Counted from the first letter of the stretch, positions 11,433-26,400 are shown. The stretch is 64,000 nucleotides of DNA from Pogona vitticeps (GCF_051106095.1 NC_135794.1:26166747-26230746); one strand, 5' to 3'. The notes: generated from the sequence alone by a model not told the origin. Numbers and translations are program-made.

Positions 11433-14400
11433 TCAAAATTCAATCTTGCAGGCCGGGAAGGACTCATCCTGCATCACCACGGTGCTGCTGCTGGCCAAGA
11501 CCATGATGCTCAGCTCCTGCTGCTTCTCATGTGTCTGTTGGTACCATTCCCGAGTCACCTCGGTGTCATGGGTGGGGATCAAAGTCACCTAGAAAGACAG
11601 GATGGGGAAGGACGCAGGATACATTCTAGCCATATCACTTGAGAGAGTCAGGAGGTGAAGCTGAGGAGCTTGACACCGAGGGAGGCCCAGAAGGAAAAAA
11701 AGAGACCGGGCCTTCTCGGCAGTGGCTCCTCGCCTCTGGAATAATCTGCTACCAGAGATTCGCGCGGCCCCTTCGCTGGGTATTTTTAAAAACCAATTAA
11801 AAACATGGATGTTTAGGCAGGCCTTCCCCTCCAGTTAATATTTGATTCTTTTTTCTCTATTTTCACATGCGCGTACACCTCCCCGGGCCTTCTAGTTCAT
11901 CTGGCTGGCAGGTGGCACAAAGGGAGTCAAACTGGAAGCGTAGGGCAGGCGGGGGTGCTGGTATTGCAGGTTTCAGGTCCTAACAGCAGCTGGAAATCAG
12001 GCAGGAGCAGACCCTTTCTCCTTGCAAAGTTCAGCATGCAGCCTGACTCCGGAAAGGCAGAAGGGGGCTTCCCTTCGGGACTCTGCTGGAAAGTAAATCG
12101 TGGAGGGGGGGAGCGCATGAAGGAGGCAAAGGCTGCCACAGTGTCATCCATTTCCTGAGATGTCCTCCATGTGGCAGGGCCAGTTTTGACTCACACGGGC
12201 CAAGTGAGAGAAGGGACCCAACGCACGCATGTACACGTGTGCCCTGTGCACACCCCAGGGCTCTCCCAAGGGGCCAAGGGAACACAGTGGGGCTCCCTCT
12301 ATTTTCTTCTCAGGGAAGCTGCCCTCTCCAAAGGAAGGGGTCAGAACCAGGCTACCTCTCGCAGGCTGCCCTCCCTCGCTCCCTCCTTCCCTGACCGCAG
12401 GCAGGCAGCAGGCAGTGGGGCACCCAAGGGTTGCTTGGCGGGCACTCACCTGGAGGTTCTCTCCCCACTGGGCTTTCCCTTCCAACAGGGCATCCAGGAC
12501 AGCCCGGCTGGGCTCCCCGCTGCCAGGATCGTTCCCGCTCACGACATAGTAGGCAGCCCGGACCCTCTTGAAGAACTCTTGGTCCGTGTTCTTGCCGCTG
12601 CAGTGGTTGGGGATGTAAGCCAGGTCCACGTAGACAGGGGGTCCGGGAGGCACCGTGGAGGAACTTTTGGGGTTGAGGTTGGCGGGACCTGGGGAGAGAG
12701 GAGGAGGCGGTTGACCCTGAAGCTTTTGGCTTGTCTGGAGTCCTCCCTCAACAGAGGTGGAAAGGCCCCTCTCCACTGTTACCTATGAAAGGACTTTGGG
12801 TGCCCAAAGTGGGAGGGATTAGGGCTAAGGCTCAGGTGAGGGAGGCTGCCAGGTGTGATTAAGGCTCACTCTCGACTTGATGGCTGGTGTTGGGTCGTAG
12901 CAAAGGGACAAGGACAAGATGCCCGATAAGTTTGCGTTCCCCCTGAGGACAGAAGTGCTGGCCCGCCTCTCCCTCCCTCCACAGGCTGGGAGGAGTTTGG
13001 CTCCAAGAGATGCCGGCCAATTGCCCAGTGGAGACTACGAGCCTCCAGTGTCGGGTGGAGAGCCTGCCCACCTTGGCAGCCTGAAGCCCTTGCTGAGTCA
13101 ACATGGAAGAGAGGACTTCGTAAGGAGCCCGATCCTCAGAGTCATCCTTGATGGCACGGGAGACATGGGTGGTTCTGCTCACGTGGCTTCCTCCGGCCAA
13201 TTCCTCGCTGTTCTGAGACCAAAGCCCCAGCAGCAGCTCGCAACACCCCACCCTCACCCTCACCCCCACCCCCACCCCCACCCCAGCCAGACCAGACCAG
13301 ACATCCACCTGAACTTACCCAGACTGGCTTTTGTGCCATTGACCAGGAGCTTGCCAGGGTAAGCATGGACGCTCCGGAAGCCTTCCTCTTTCTCCTCCAC
13401 ATGGGGCTTGAGGAGTTTCTCTCTCTTGGCTGGGGCTGGTTTTGGAGACTTCTCCGACGGCTGCTTCATTGGGCCGGGCAAACTTTTGTCCAGCTTCTGG
13501 GCAGGGGAAGAGGTCTTGGGCTTGCCCAGTGGCTTCCTGGCCCCTTTGCTCTTCTCCCTTGGCTCCTTCCTGGGCACCTTATCCAGCCTGTTCAAGTCCT
13601 GTTCGTTGAGCATCACCTCAGGGTCCATCATGCAGACGTCTGGGTGGGGAGGGTGGGGATGAGGGTCTACCTGGGAGAGGGGCTGTGGGTCATGGCTGGA
13701 CCTTGTGCTGCCACCGCTGTTGCTGCCACTGTGGTGGGAGCCACCCACCGCTTTGTCCACGGGAAGGAAATCCGCATCTTCATCCGAGTCCATGGCTGCA
13801 TCTGCAGTGATGGAAGGGCATTCCTCGGTTTCTGGGGGAACGTCGGAGTCTGACTGGGAGGTTCCGGAGTCACTGGCCGAGGTGGGAGGAGACTCTTCTC
13901 CCCCTGCTGTCGCTGGCCTGTGGCTGCCCAGAAGGGGAGGTGGCCTTCCTTTCACGGAAGAGCGCCCTTCGGCCTGTGAGAGCTCACTGTCTTCGGAGGA
14001 ATCGTGAGGACTTGGGTTGATGAAGGAGGGAGACAATTCGCCCTTTCGCTGCTGACGGTCACACAAGAACTTCTGCCCATAGTCGGAGGGAGCTCCCCCA
14101 CTAGATTCCAGCTCATGGGAAGCATCGCCATGATCCTCGGCTCGGCTGCCTTGACCAGCATTGGGGAAGAAGGGCTGGAAGGTGGGCTCAGCCGTCAGGA
14201 GGGAAGAGGGGCGACCTTGTCTGCCATGGGCGTCCTCCTCCTCCTCCTCTTCTTTTTCTTCCTGTTCTTCCTCCTCCTCCTCCTCCTCCTCCTCCTCCTC
14301 CTCCTCCTCTTCCTCCTCCTGTCTCCTAGTAGCTTTCTCTGTGATTTGTGGCACACTGTGAAAAGCCCCCGGGCTGGTGCTCACCTCTGTGGGCCCATTA

Positions 14401-17400
14401 GCGGTAGCAGGTGCTTCCTGGGGGCGATGGGGAGAAGCAGCCAGGACGTCAGGCGGAGGAGGGCTTCCCAGCCACTCTTCAGGACTCAATGGCTGGGGCT
14501 TGCAGCTAACGGTGCAGCTGGGTGCCGGGTGCCGAGCTGCGGGTGGGGAAGGCAGGAGCCGCAGGCTGCTGTCCCCGACACTGCTGGCAGTGGACTCCCT
14601 GGATTCTTCCGAAAGCCTCTTGGCGGAGGAACTGCTCTGGGTCTCAGGCCCTGCAGGAGCTGCTCCTCTCAAGGAGGTGGAGAAAAGGCTCGGGCAGATG
14701 CTCTCACCCAAGATGGAGGTCTTTGCCAAAGCCTCCTCAGAGGGGCGAGAGTGTTCCCAGGGCGCCCCAGAGGGTGCGTCCCCTTCTTCATATGGATCTG
14801 GGAGGGAGAACCCTGCAAGAGAGGAGGCCTGGCTCGAGGCCCCAGTGGACACCTCTAGGTAGCCCTGGCCTTCATCCCTTTGCAGTGAAACTGTCTCTGC
14901 CAGGGCTGGAGGAAGAGATTTCTCCTGCTGCTGCTGCTGCAGCTGGGAAGAGAAACGGGCTTCGTGCCGGAACAGAATGGAGGGTTCGTGCTTTTCCAGT
15001 GAAGACAGTTCAAAGCCTGAAGAGGAACAATCCAACCCTTTGGCTAGAAGCGGGGAGCCCTTCAGGTAGTCCTTCTCTTTAACAGCTGCTGGGGAGCCAA
15101 GCCCTCGGGAGCCCGTGCCTCCTGCATCTTTTCCAAGGGAACTTTCCTCTTTGGAACAGGGCCCCTCGGCACCCCCAGAGATGTGGGGGGCCAGGCCCAG
15201 GGCCCAGCCCAGTTGGCCTGACTCAGCCAGGCTGCCATAGGCTGTGACGTCTGCTGCCTTCAGGGCTGTTTTCTCTGCCGGGCAGACCTCTCCTTGCCAA
15301 GCACCGTAGCCTTGGGACCGTTGGCTCGCTCGCTCGTGGTCCGTCTCCGGTGGTGAAAGGTCTGTATAGCGGTCAGTTTCTTTCTTGTTGTCCAACTTCC
15401 TGGCTGCCGAAAGCTCTGAAGGCTTGACTTCTTTCTCCGACGTCTCCTTGGCTCCTTTCTCCAGCTCTGAGTCACTGGCACCCTCTTCCACCCCTTCCCC
15501 TTTCTCATAATAAATCTCCTTGGCCCAGGAGTGCTTTGGAGAAGGACTCCTCCGCTCAAAGGTGACGTTGGCTTCAGAAGGGGGTGTGTGCTCAATATAG
15601 CCAACTGCTTCCGCCTGGCGGAATGGATCGGTGAGGCCTGTGAGATAGCCGAGGCCCTTGTCTCCCTGAGAGGAGGCTGGCAAAGGGCTCCCCAGCTCGT
15701 CTTGCAAGAGAGGTGAAGGGCTCAAGACCATCCCCTCACGCTCTGCACCCTTGGGCGTCTCATCCTGTCGCCCGCTGTGCTTTTCTGGCTGGAGAGGGCA
15801 TTGTTTATGAATGTCCGTGTACTGAAAAGAGGCCTCCGCCTGGTCTTTGGGAGAAGATGGAGAGGAATGCTCCTTCTCGGTTGGCGTGTAGAGGCACGAT
15901 TCCTCTTCCTTTGAGGAGATCGGGTACAGAGACTCCACCTGGAGCCTCGGCGCCCTCCCTGTCTTGAGCGATGCACTCCTTCCAGACGTTAGAACATCTC
16001 CATAGACATCTGCATACTGGAAGGACTTGTCATGAGGGTAGGGGGTTGGCTCTCTCTCTTCTCTCTCTTGCCCTCTCTCCTCCTCATCTTTGGTTGGTTC
16101 ACAGAACTCAGGATAACCAGAGGAGAACATGGAGCTGGGCCACAAGATGTTCTCGGTGCGGCTGAAAGAGCTGGCATCCAGCGGAGGGCTCCCACGGTCT
16201 CCGCTTCCTCTGAGTTCTTGCCCCGGGTGAGCAGGGCTTCTGCCATCGGATTCGGCAGATGGACTCACCCCTTCCTTCTTCTGACTCCTCTCTGAGCAGC
16301 AACTGAGAGACAGGCTGTGAAGGGTCCCTTCACCATCCTGCTCCCTGCCAAGTGTCTCTTTGAGGTCCAGCTTTCCTTCACGAGCACCATCAGCGTCTGA
16401 GCTCCTCCGTGTGGCTCCTGGTAGGAGTTTGGGTGCACCTGGGGCTGAGCCTGGAGCCTCTCCCTGGTCTTGGAAGGATGCTTCTCTTTCCTCCTCCAAA
16501 GAGGGGGCCATGGAAGAAGTGGCTGCCGCCTCCTCGCTGCCAGAGCCAGAGAGCAGCTCCTTGATGTCTGCAGGGAGCGGCAAAGGCTCTTCTCTCCCTT
16601 GGTGGGGGGCGGATAAAGCAGCCTGCCCCAGGCCAGGCCGCAGCTCCCATTCAGGCTCTGGAGAGAGGGGCCTTAAAGCCCCGGAGGCTTGGAATTCCTT
16701 TGCCTCCCACACCGTTTGCTCTGCATCTGTTTGGGAAAATGTCCGGGTTTGGACAGAGGGCACCTGCTGTGGTCTGTCCCCCACCAGAAGGGGAGAGCTA
16801 TGCTCAGGAGGTGCCTCCTGCTTCTGAGGAGCAGCCGCCGCCGCCGCAGCCACCGGCTGGAGCCTAGACTCAGTCTCCCAAATCTCCTTCTCTGACAGTC
16901 CTGAACTGTGATCTCGAGATGCCACAGAGTGGGAAACGTCCTCTTCTTGAGCCACGGAAAGCAGTGACTTCTTTTCATATTCCTCCATCTCGTCATCCAA
17001 AAACGTACATTCTCCCCTTTCCTTGTCATACTTCTGTCGCTGTTCCTCTTGTGGTATTTTCTTCATCTCCTCCGAAAACCAAACTTTCTTATCATCGTCC
17101 GTGGCTTTGAGATAAATGTCTTCCATTTCAGGGGATTCTTCCTCCTCCTCCTCCTCCTCCTCCTCCTCTTTTTCTTCTTTCTTTCGTTCCTCTTCCAGAA
17201 ATGCACTCAGCTCTGTCTCTCCAGCAGAGGAGGCATGGAAGGACTCCCCATCCAAAACTGGGCTCAGTTCAGGGGAGCTGGCGGGCTCCTTGCTGGTGCA
17301 GCTTTCTTTGCAAGACGGTCCCGGAGATAATTCCTTGACAGGGCCTTTTCCCATTAAGGGAACAGACCTGCCATTTTCTGGCAAGGTGTCGGCCTCTGAC

Positions 17401-20400
17401 GCTGACGCCACCCAAGGTGTGTGGCAGTCTTGAAAGGGACCCTGTTCGGGGGCCAAAGGGGAAGCAGGCAAATCCTCTGCCAGAAAAGTGGCCGGTTTGT
17501 TCTCTCTGCCTGGCATCACATCAGGAGAGACGTCTGTGGACACATCTGGTGAAAGTTTCACAGCAGGACTCTCTGTTGTAAATTCACCCCTGGCATCTCT
17601 CTGTGAGATCTCTTCTGTGAACAAGGGTGAAGAGGGTTCTTTCCTGACGCTCGGAGGTGTCTTGCTGTCTTCTGGAGAGAGATCTCTGTCGGCGACCGAA
17701 GGTGTCCTCTCGTGGCCTCGGTCATGTTCCACGAAAGGCAGAGTCTGGGCATCTTCTGAGAACCGTTCTTTCGCGTGATCATATGACGATTTTGCCGTCC
17801 CAGAAATTTCCTCTGTAAAAGGAGATACTTTTTCATCCCTTGATGAAATGCTTTCTGTGGGTATTTGCGATGGTTTCTCCTCTTCGGGGCTGTCTGGGAA
17901 TGCCTCCCACCCTTTCGGAGGAGGGATTTCGGAAACAGAAAACAGTTCGTACCCGGCACCCTTCTTGGCACACTCTTGGGAGATCTCAGACAGGAAGCCC
18001 CCACGGGGCTCTTGCGGGGTCTCGGTGGGGGAGGGAGGGGACAGGTCAGAGATGTCCAGTGTTTCTTGGGTGTGGTAGACGCTTCTTCCTCGCTCTTCTT
18101 CTATCAGAGGCTGGCTCCAGCTTTCCTCCTGGGGAGGCACAGACTCAGCCGTGCTACCTGGGCTGGGCTGATCCGGAAGGAGAACAGAAAGCTCTTTCTC
18201 CTCCCTGGGAATGAATGCTTCTTCCTCCTCCTCCTCCGCCGCCACCGCCACCGCCCTCTCTGCTAGGCTGGGGCTTTCTTTTCCATTCCCTCCTGCTGGA
18301 GCCTCGGCGGCCTTTTCAAACAGGTCTGCCTCCACAGGGTCTGACGTCTCCTCTACAGGGGACTGGTGGAAAGGGGTGTGCCCAGCACTGGTGGGACCCG
18401 AGGGAGTCGGGGAGGCCATCTTGACCGTGCTGTCGTCAGGACTCAGGCACCGCTCCTCCGCCTCGCCACCGGAGATGGGTTCCCCCTGCGACCGCTGGGC
18501 TGCTCCCTCCTCCAGCAGCAGCAGGGCTTCTTGGGCTGCTCCCATGGCCACCCTCGCGTCTCCGGGGGAGCTGTCCCCAAGAGGGGGGCCCTGCTGAGAA
18601 AACACCGGGGCCTCATAATGGCCTTGGCCTCTCCAAGGTCTCTCAAGGTTTGGGGTCTCTTCCTCCTCCTCCTCCTCCTCCTCCTCCTCGTCTTCCTCCT
18701 CCTCCTCCTGCTGCTGCTGCATGCCTTTCCTGCAGGCCTCCAGTTTCCTCTCAGCTTCTATTTGGGCCTGGAAGTCTTCTGGAGGTGGAGACTTAAAGCC
18801 TTTGTCTTCCTCCAGGGAGGATGTGGGAGAAATTGTCCCAGCGGACGGCACGTAGTCCAAGCCTTGGGTGGCCTCAGTTCGCGAGGAGGGGATACTGTTC
18901 ACGGTGTCCAGCACCAAGGAGCTTTTCCCGGTCTCCTCTGTCTGTGGAGCCGTCATGGAGGCCACCGACTGGTCTTCCGCCACAGAGGTGGCGAAGGAGG
19001 ACAGCTTGTCGCACTCGGTGATGGAGGTGGCCGAGGAGACGTGCTCCTCCTCTGCCAGCGGGGCCGCCACCAGGTGGGTGGGGTAGGCCAGGGTCTCTGG
19101 CTCATGGCCCGCATCGCCTTGACCGGCCTCGGCCACCATTGCGGCCTGGATCCCGTGGAGGGTGGCCATGGACCTGGCTGGGTCAGGCAGGGCGAGGTCA
19201 CCTGGTGCAGCGTCTGGCTTAAGCGGGGGCAGCCGCTCCTCCTGCTCGTCATGGATCTCCTCATCTGAGAGCGTCTGCTCTGTCTCTGAGTAGCCGGGTA
19301 TGGTTTCGTCTTGGATGTAGGAGACGTGTTCTCCTGGGGGGGCGGGGGCGCTGCCTCCCAGGCAGGATTCCTCTTCCTCCTTCAAGGGGGGCCCCCCTTT
19401 CCCAGGTGCTTTGCTTCGGGCGGCCCTTTCTTCCTTCAGCTCCTTCCTGTTCTCTTCGGCGGGGAGAGCCGAGGCTCCCCTCTCGCCCTCCCGGCCCTTT
19501 GCCTTCCCAGAGGGCTCTTCTGCCCCTTCCTGCTCTGCCTTCTCCAGCACACCTTCTCTCTTTTCAGCCTGCCTGTCCTGGTGGGAGTCGGTCCACTTCG
19601 TCTCTTGGTCCCTCCCCAGATCGAGGGAGACCCTGGCTGGCAGCCGCCGCCCGCCTTCCTTTTCTCCCATTTCCAGTCCAGGAAACTCTCCCCTCTTTCT
19701 TCCGGGGTGTTCCCCAAATTCTTCCCCCTCAGGAGGTCCCACCCTGACTGCTCCCTCATCGGAGCCACCCGGTGCCTCTCCTGTTCCTGCTGCTCCAGTT
19801 CTGGAGGGAGTGGGTTCCTCCTCCAGGGCAGCTGCTGGGCTGGCCGTTCCCCCAGAGGATGTCAACATGGGCCCGGTCTCCTGGGCAGCCGGGTGCCTCG
19901 GGCCCTTTTCTTCTCCAGCCTTCTCCAAAGCAGGCACTTCCGGAGGCCTGGCTCCTGCCCGCTTGAGCTCCTCAAAATCCTTGGTGAGGTCCTCAGGGGA
20001 GGAGAGGACGACTCTCTGCTCCCCGGCGGCCTCCTGGGACCCCTGGGCCTGGCCAGCCTTCTTCGGCATGGGCGACACCTTCTGATCTGCGAGGCTGTTC
20101 TCCTTGTCAGCCTTGCTGCGGACTTTCTCCGTTTTGATCCTGCCCGGAACCTTGGCCTTGTACAAGGTCTTCCTCACTTCAGGAGTGAAAGGTTTCAAGT
20201 CTGTTTTGGGTATTTTTTTCAGCTCTGGCTTGGCTTCCTTCTTTTTTTCTTCCTTTTTGGAATCCTTCCTCTCTTCTTTCTTCCCCTCGATGTCTTTTTT
20301 AATCTCCTTCCTCTCCTTTTTGAGCTCTTTCTTCTCCTTGTCCCTCTTCTCCTCCAGCTTAGACACTTTCTCCTTGAGGTGTTTCTTGCCAGCCTTGTCT

Positions 20401-23400
20401 TTAGCGAGTTTCCTTTTCTCCGCTCTCAGGGCATCGCTAGAGTCCGTTTTTATCTTTTCAGCTTTCACAGGCTTCTCGGGTGGCTTTTCGGAATGCTCCT
20501 TCACCCTCTTCTCGCCTTTTGACTCTTTGGCTGCCTCTGCTTTGGTTTCCTCGGAGGCCGCCACCTTGGCGGCCAACGGCTTTGGGGAAGACTTGAGGCT
20601 CTCCTTACTGTCTGTTCTTTGCTTGATCTTGGTTTGCTTCAGGGCAGGTGAGGGCAGGCCAGAAACCATTTCTCTCTGGGTGGCTACAGGGTACTTCAAG
20701 AAATCCAAGTGCTTGAGCTTCTCAAGACCTTCTAGGATTTTGTTCTGTGGTGCATTTCCTGGAAACAAAACCCTTACTATCTTTTCTGTGGGACTTGCAG
20801 GGAGCCAGACCACCAAGGCTGTGATGGATGTTAGGTAGGGGACAGAAATCTCTCCTTCTTTTCCATTGGCCAAGATAATGCCCGTCTTTGCTTTGCTGTT
20901 CCCGGCCCATTTCTGCATGAGAAACTGCATTTCCTTGCTTTCCTTGACTGGGTTCAAAATATACATGTCCAACTTCCCGACCCCCATTTTGTGGAAGAGG
21001 GTGATTGGGTCAGTGGTGTTGCTGACCACTCGATAGAGGGGCTCTGGCTTGATGCCCAGCTTGTTGAGGTACTGCAGTGCCAGGCTAGCCTCCTCAATGC
21101 TCCTCTTGACCTTCATGGAGGACTCCGGCATGCGGAGCTTCTCGGGAACATTGAAGAACACAACACCCAGTTCAGGGGAAATGAGGTTCTTCATCCAGTC
21201 ACTGTAATTGGTGGAGCCCTGGGACTGCTCTTCGTCCTGCTCTGCCACCTTCCGTTGCAGAAGCCCGTTGATCCCTGGAAGGTTGTCTGCTCCAATGTGG
21301 GTCAGGAGGATGGAGTCAATCCGGTCCAGATGTCGGACCAGTTTCCAGAAGCAGGACTTCCTCTCTGAGCCACCATCTACCAGGATGTTGAAGCCGTTGA
21401 CAGCAAAGAGAGCGGAATCTCCCCTCCCTCCTGGGAATATGTAGCAACAAGGCTTGGAGAGCTTGAGGAAGCCCCCTGAGGTTGGGGGCTCCAGAAGGTC
21501 AAAGGGTGAGGGAACATCCACGGTCTCAGAGACATACTCTGCAAATTCAGAGACCCCGTCCATCTCTGGCAGGACAGGGTCAGGGTTCAATCTCAGATTG
21601 AGAAGATCTTGGAAGCGAGGGTGTCCAAGATTACTCCACTCTCCTTCTCCTACACACGACACTGTGAGGGAAGTCTTGGAAGCTGGGTCTGTATTGCTGA
21701 GAAGCTGAGCGACCTAAAAGGGTAAAAAACAGGCTGTATTTACTTGACACAATTTTTTTGCAAAATGTCACTGGCAAAATAAAGCAAACAAAATATTATC
21801 TGCAACAGTCCAACTACTATCTTGAACTTTAAACATGCCTGTCAGAAATGCATGCCACTGTTCTACCTGGCTGGCCAAAACCTGATTTTGTGAGCCAAAA
21901 TGTTTGTTCCATACAGAGGCAGCCATGCTCTGTATGTAGTAAGGCTGGGTAGTCTGACATGAGCCCCTCAAGGAAATAGGGTGTGCCCTGCCTCAAACTG
22001 CAGGACCCCTAAAGGCACCCTGGAGCTCTGAAAAGCACTTGTCTTACAAAGCCCTGGTGATAGTCTGAGTGTCCGTGAAAATTTGTGAAAATGTGCTGGC
22101 CACAATCCCCACCAAAGATGACCCCAAACTTGGCAAATGCTGGAGAAAGCACAAACAAAGATTTCACAGCAAAAGTCATAAACCAAGCACAGGCCCTGGA
22201 ACTCCCTGCAGAAGGCCTCTAACACAGCATGAATGCACCCAATTACCATCTGCTCAAGTCCAAGATCACCTGCCCGCTCCCTTTACCTCCGGGTGTGCAA
22301 ATATCTCGGCAAACTTCTGGTAGGTGAAGGTCCCAGACTGCAGGATCAAGTCTCCTTCCTGGTCAGAGCTCTGCCCACACAGAAGGAGCAGTTTGTGAAC
22401 AGAAGGGTCACATATCAAGGAACGGACCTGTTCACAAAAGAGACCACCTTAAGTTGCTGGTCTAAATGTTACCATCTTACACAAGTGTCACGGCCGAAAC
22501 CTCCCTGCCGTGCCAGACCTTGAACCTGAGTCTAGAGCAATGCTAGCATGGAATGCCAGCCATGCTTCCCATCCGAACCCACCCCTTGCCCTGCGAGCAG
22601 GGCAGCACGGCCATGTGCAGGCAAAAGAGCCCCGCATGGGAAATCTTGCCCATGAGCGTTACCTCTGCCACAGCGCTCGCCTCATCTGGGTTTACTAGGA
22701 TGACGGTATCCAGCTCATTGCTTTGATGATGGAGAGTCCGCAGACCTGCAAAGAGAGTGGAAACAGTTTTGTCCAACACCACGCCCAGTTGCGCCTCCTC
22801 CTCCTCAGCCTCCATGTTGCAGAACAGCCAGGCAAGTGGATGACTCTCATGCCAGCCTCGTGAGACTACTCAGAGGAAGAGGTAACCACGCTGGGACCCC
22901 ATTCCTACTGAAGGGCAGCTTTGAAGGCGGTGGCTCAGAATGGCTTCCTCCTCGTATCTGGAACCCCTACAAACCCCTTCCCCCGGGGCACCCCAGGGTA
23001 ACTGCCTGAGGCTGACTCCTTTTGTTTGTTTTCTTAATTAGACCACCTCAAATAGCAAGAGGTGGATTTCACACACAGACTGCCCTGATCTGCACCCTTT
23101 GCAAAAGGGGTTTCCTTAAGGCTGACTCTGGATTTCCTTGGGGGATAATGACCTTTGTTTACCTCAGTGCCAATACACCATTGCAGATGCTGCCAATTTA
23201 ACGCTGACACCCCAAACATGGAGCATTTTGGTTTTTATTACAGACCAGAACGGACTACCATTCCTGGACTCCAGCCATCGCGGCAGTGGTGCTGGTTAAG
23301 GCCGCTGGGAGCGGCCACCCAAGAACATCTGAAAGGGCACGTGTCCCATGTCCCCCACACACACCGCTCGGCGCCACCTTTCCTGGCACAGGAGTTCCTC

Positions 23401-26400
23401 CAGATGCGGCTGATGGCCATGGTCTGCCCTCTTTCCAACCCTAACCCTTTGCCACTCTCCTTCAGGTGCTGTGGATTCCAGAGGGCATCACATGGGGGGG
23501 GGGGCTTGCAGGAGGGCCGAGCGCATTCCTTTGGGTCTCTTTGGAGGTAACCTTTTAGGAAAATGACATTGCGGGCTGTGGGCTCCTATTCAAGGGCTCG
23601 CCCTGGGGCTGCAAACTGCCAGTCGTGTGCTTGCGGCCATACTACGTGTGTGATGGAGAAAAGGCTGCATTTTATTTTATTTTCTCCTCTCATGGCTGCT
23701 TTTGCTTATTGTGTTTGTTGCTCTTCAAAAGCTACTTTATGTACTGGGATGAGGCACAACAAGAGCAGGCCTGACAGAGCCACTTGGCGACTGGCCTGCC
23801 TGCCTTGGACGAGCCTCGAGCTTCTCCTCACAAAGCAGCCACAGAAGCCCACACGGAGCCAGTCAGGGCAAAAGGGGAATGGAAAGTAGCCAACAGCTCA
23901 AGCTGTTCCCCAAACACCAAACAGCCTCCCCACCCACCACCCACTCCGCCGTGCCACCTCTTGTCCTCTCCCATGAACGCACCCCCCACCCCACCCCTTT
24001 ATCTCCTTGCACGAATACAGGGAAAGAATGAAGGGCTGGTGAAGTGCTGCATGGTGTAAAACAGCCCTTGCCAAACAGAACAAGCCCAGCGTTCCAGGCT
24101 AGAGGCCCTCAGCCTTTGGAAGGAGCCCATTGAGACCGGCTTCCTGCCTTGAGGGCAAAAGGAGCCCCGCGCGCGCGCTCTCTCTCTCTCAGCCTCAATG
24201 GATGCTCCTGGCCTCCAGCGCAGCACAGGCCAGTGCAAGGGATCCAGAGGGCCAGACAAAGCACAAAGGAGCACCCTGTTCTTGGCACCAGGCTCGCTAA
24301 AGTCTGTTTTGGGAGCTGCCCGGATGCTGCTTTCGGTGACAGCTGCCAGCTTCTCCCTGTCCAAGAAACCAAGGCCAGGACTGGCGCGGGCATGCCACCC
24401 ATCTCACCCCACTGTTTATTCCTCCATCACCACCCCCGCGGGCCGAGAGGTTTGGGGACCCTCCCTGTCTAGGCAGCTGACTCCCTCCCTCTTTCTCCAA
24501 AGGTCTGGTCACTTCTTTTTTGAACCCACAGCTGCACTTTCACTGAATCCTGCTATATATATACTCATAGAATGAAAACTATTCTTGGAAGTAGTAAACA
24601 TCATTCATTCATTTCTTTTCCCTGTGTATTAGTGCAAGGAAGAAGCTTCTGTACCCCTGCCTGGGGCCTGTTCCCTTGTGCCTTGCTTAGACGACTGTGA
24701 GGCCTACAGAGCAAAGAGAAGTAAAGGGCAGGTAACAGGGCACTGATCCAGTGCAATGGTTTTCTCCTCCTCCTCCTCCTCTTCTTCTTCTGGGCTGTGA
24801 AGATCCAGACAAATTGTGCGAAGGATCTTTGGGCTCCTGGTTCCCAGGGAGGGCCATGTTTGGATGTGGTGGTCTCCCAAGGAACCACTGACCTGCAGAC
24901 CCTCAAAAGCCCTGGAGTTCAAACCCATTGCAAAGCAGGAAACCCACAGGTGGCTGTCCAGGGTCACGTCACCGGTAGATGTTCCTGCAAACCCACTCTT
25001 GGGAAACAAGGCGGGGAGTGCCCCAGGGTCCCACTTTGGGAGAGGGTGTGTTGCATGCACCCAAAGCAAAATGGACCCTGATCGGGCTGACCATTGTGGG
25101 ATGTGGGCTAGGCGGGTGTTTGGTCTCCTCCAGCACAGCCCTGCTTAGGTTCTCAGCGTCATCTTAAGCCTCTTTAGGGAGGGAAAGCAAATCATTCACA
25201 GCAGGTATTCCCTATCAACAGCAACAGGCAACAAGGCCATCTAGCAGACTTTTAATGGGAGCAGAAAAGTCGGGCAGGGCCGGCCGGGCAGGGCAGGCAC
25301 CCCCACCCACCCCCGCGCCATGAGGCAGCAAGAAACCAAAGGCCAAAGCAGAGGAGGCCTGCCTGGGAAGGACGTCATTGATTTGTAGGAGAACCACTCG
25401 ATCCATCTCTTCCCTGTTTAGGTGAAGCCGATCTGCCTGCCCCCTTTTTATTCACAAAAATGTTCAGGGTGGCCACACACACACCCCTTTCAAAGCGCCC
25501 CTCCCCGTGGCTCCACAGACGGCCCTTGTTGACGCCCCCCCCCCCCCCCGCGCGCTGTCGGGGAACCCGCCGCCCGCCAGAGGCCAACGCCTGCTGGGCG
25601 GCCGGAGAGACGGGAGGCCGGGCGGACGCCACCCCGGACGGCTTCCAAGCAGTTCTTGCCCCCCCGCCCGAGGTGCCCAGGGGTCGGGGCCCGAGGGCGC
25701 CCATAGCCCGGGCTGCCCGCCCACCGCCGGGTCCTCCCCCCCCCTGCCATCTTCCGACGAGCAGCCCAGAGCTCACGTCGCCCGGCTTGGTCCCTGAGCT
25801 GCGTCCCGGTCGAAAGGCGGCCGGGCGGCGAGCGAGAGGAGGCGCCTTCCCCGGGCCAGCAGGAGGAAGAGGCGGCTGGCCGCTCAGCCCCGCTGGGCTC
25901 GGGCTAGGCGAGGCCCGCCGCCCCGGGCAGGAGGGATGCTCGGGCCTTTTGGCCGCAGACGACCGGCGCCTGCTGGCGGCCAGGACTCCGAGGGGGCGGG
26001 ACGGGGGGAGAGGAGCCCGGCAGGGCTGGGTGCGCGACCGGGCTGCGGAGCCCCGGAGCAGGGCCTTCCCTCCCTCCCTCCCTTCCCCCCCCCCCGCCTC
26101 GGGCGGCAACGCTTTCCTCCCCACCCAGCCCTCCCCCCTCTGCTGGGGGGCCGACGGACACACGGGCCCGCCACTCCGGCCGGGAGGGGGCGGGCAGCAG
26201 CGGGGCTGGCGCAGTGGCTCGCTCCCCCCCCCCGGCCGGGCGCCCACCGGGGGTGAAGAGGCGCCCGCTGCAAAATTTGCCGCAGTGTGCGCGCTTGCAG
26301 AGAGCGTGCGCGCGCATCGCCCGCTTTCCCCTCCCCCCTCCCAACGCAGAAGGACGGGGCGTTGGCCGAGCCCCTTCTCGGCCCGCGGGGGTGGGGGGTG

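Larger units (their letters stand above)
11589..13318 (-). other. MAP1A: MAP1A introns 5 and 6 (around exon 12450-12688)
   Basis: The 861-base intron 11589-12449 holds the LINE piece. The 630-base intron 12689-13318 ends in a C-rich CCCCCA array near its donor (about 13250-13284). Nothing else was recognised. Confidence 0.7.

Noticed and set aside
22543-22815. A - strand frame starting MEAEEEEAQ that includes MAP1A exon 3
   Set aside because: It reads through intron on both sides. The conserved part is only the 83-base exon with proper splice sites.
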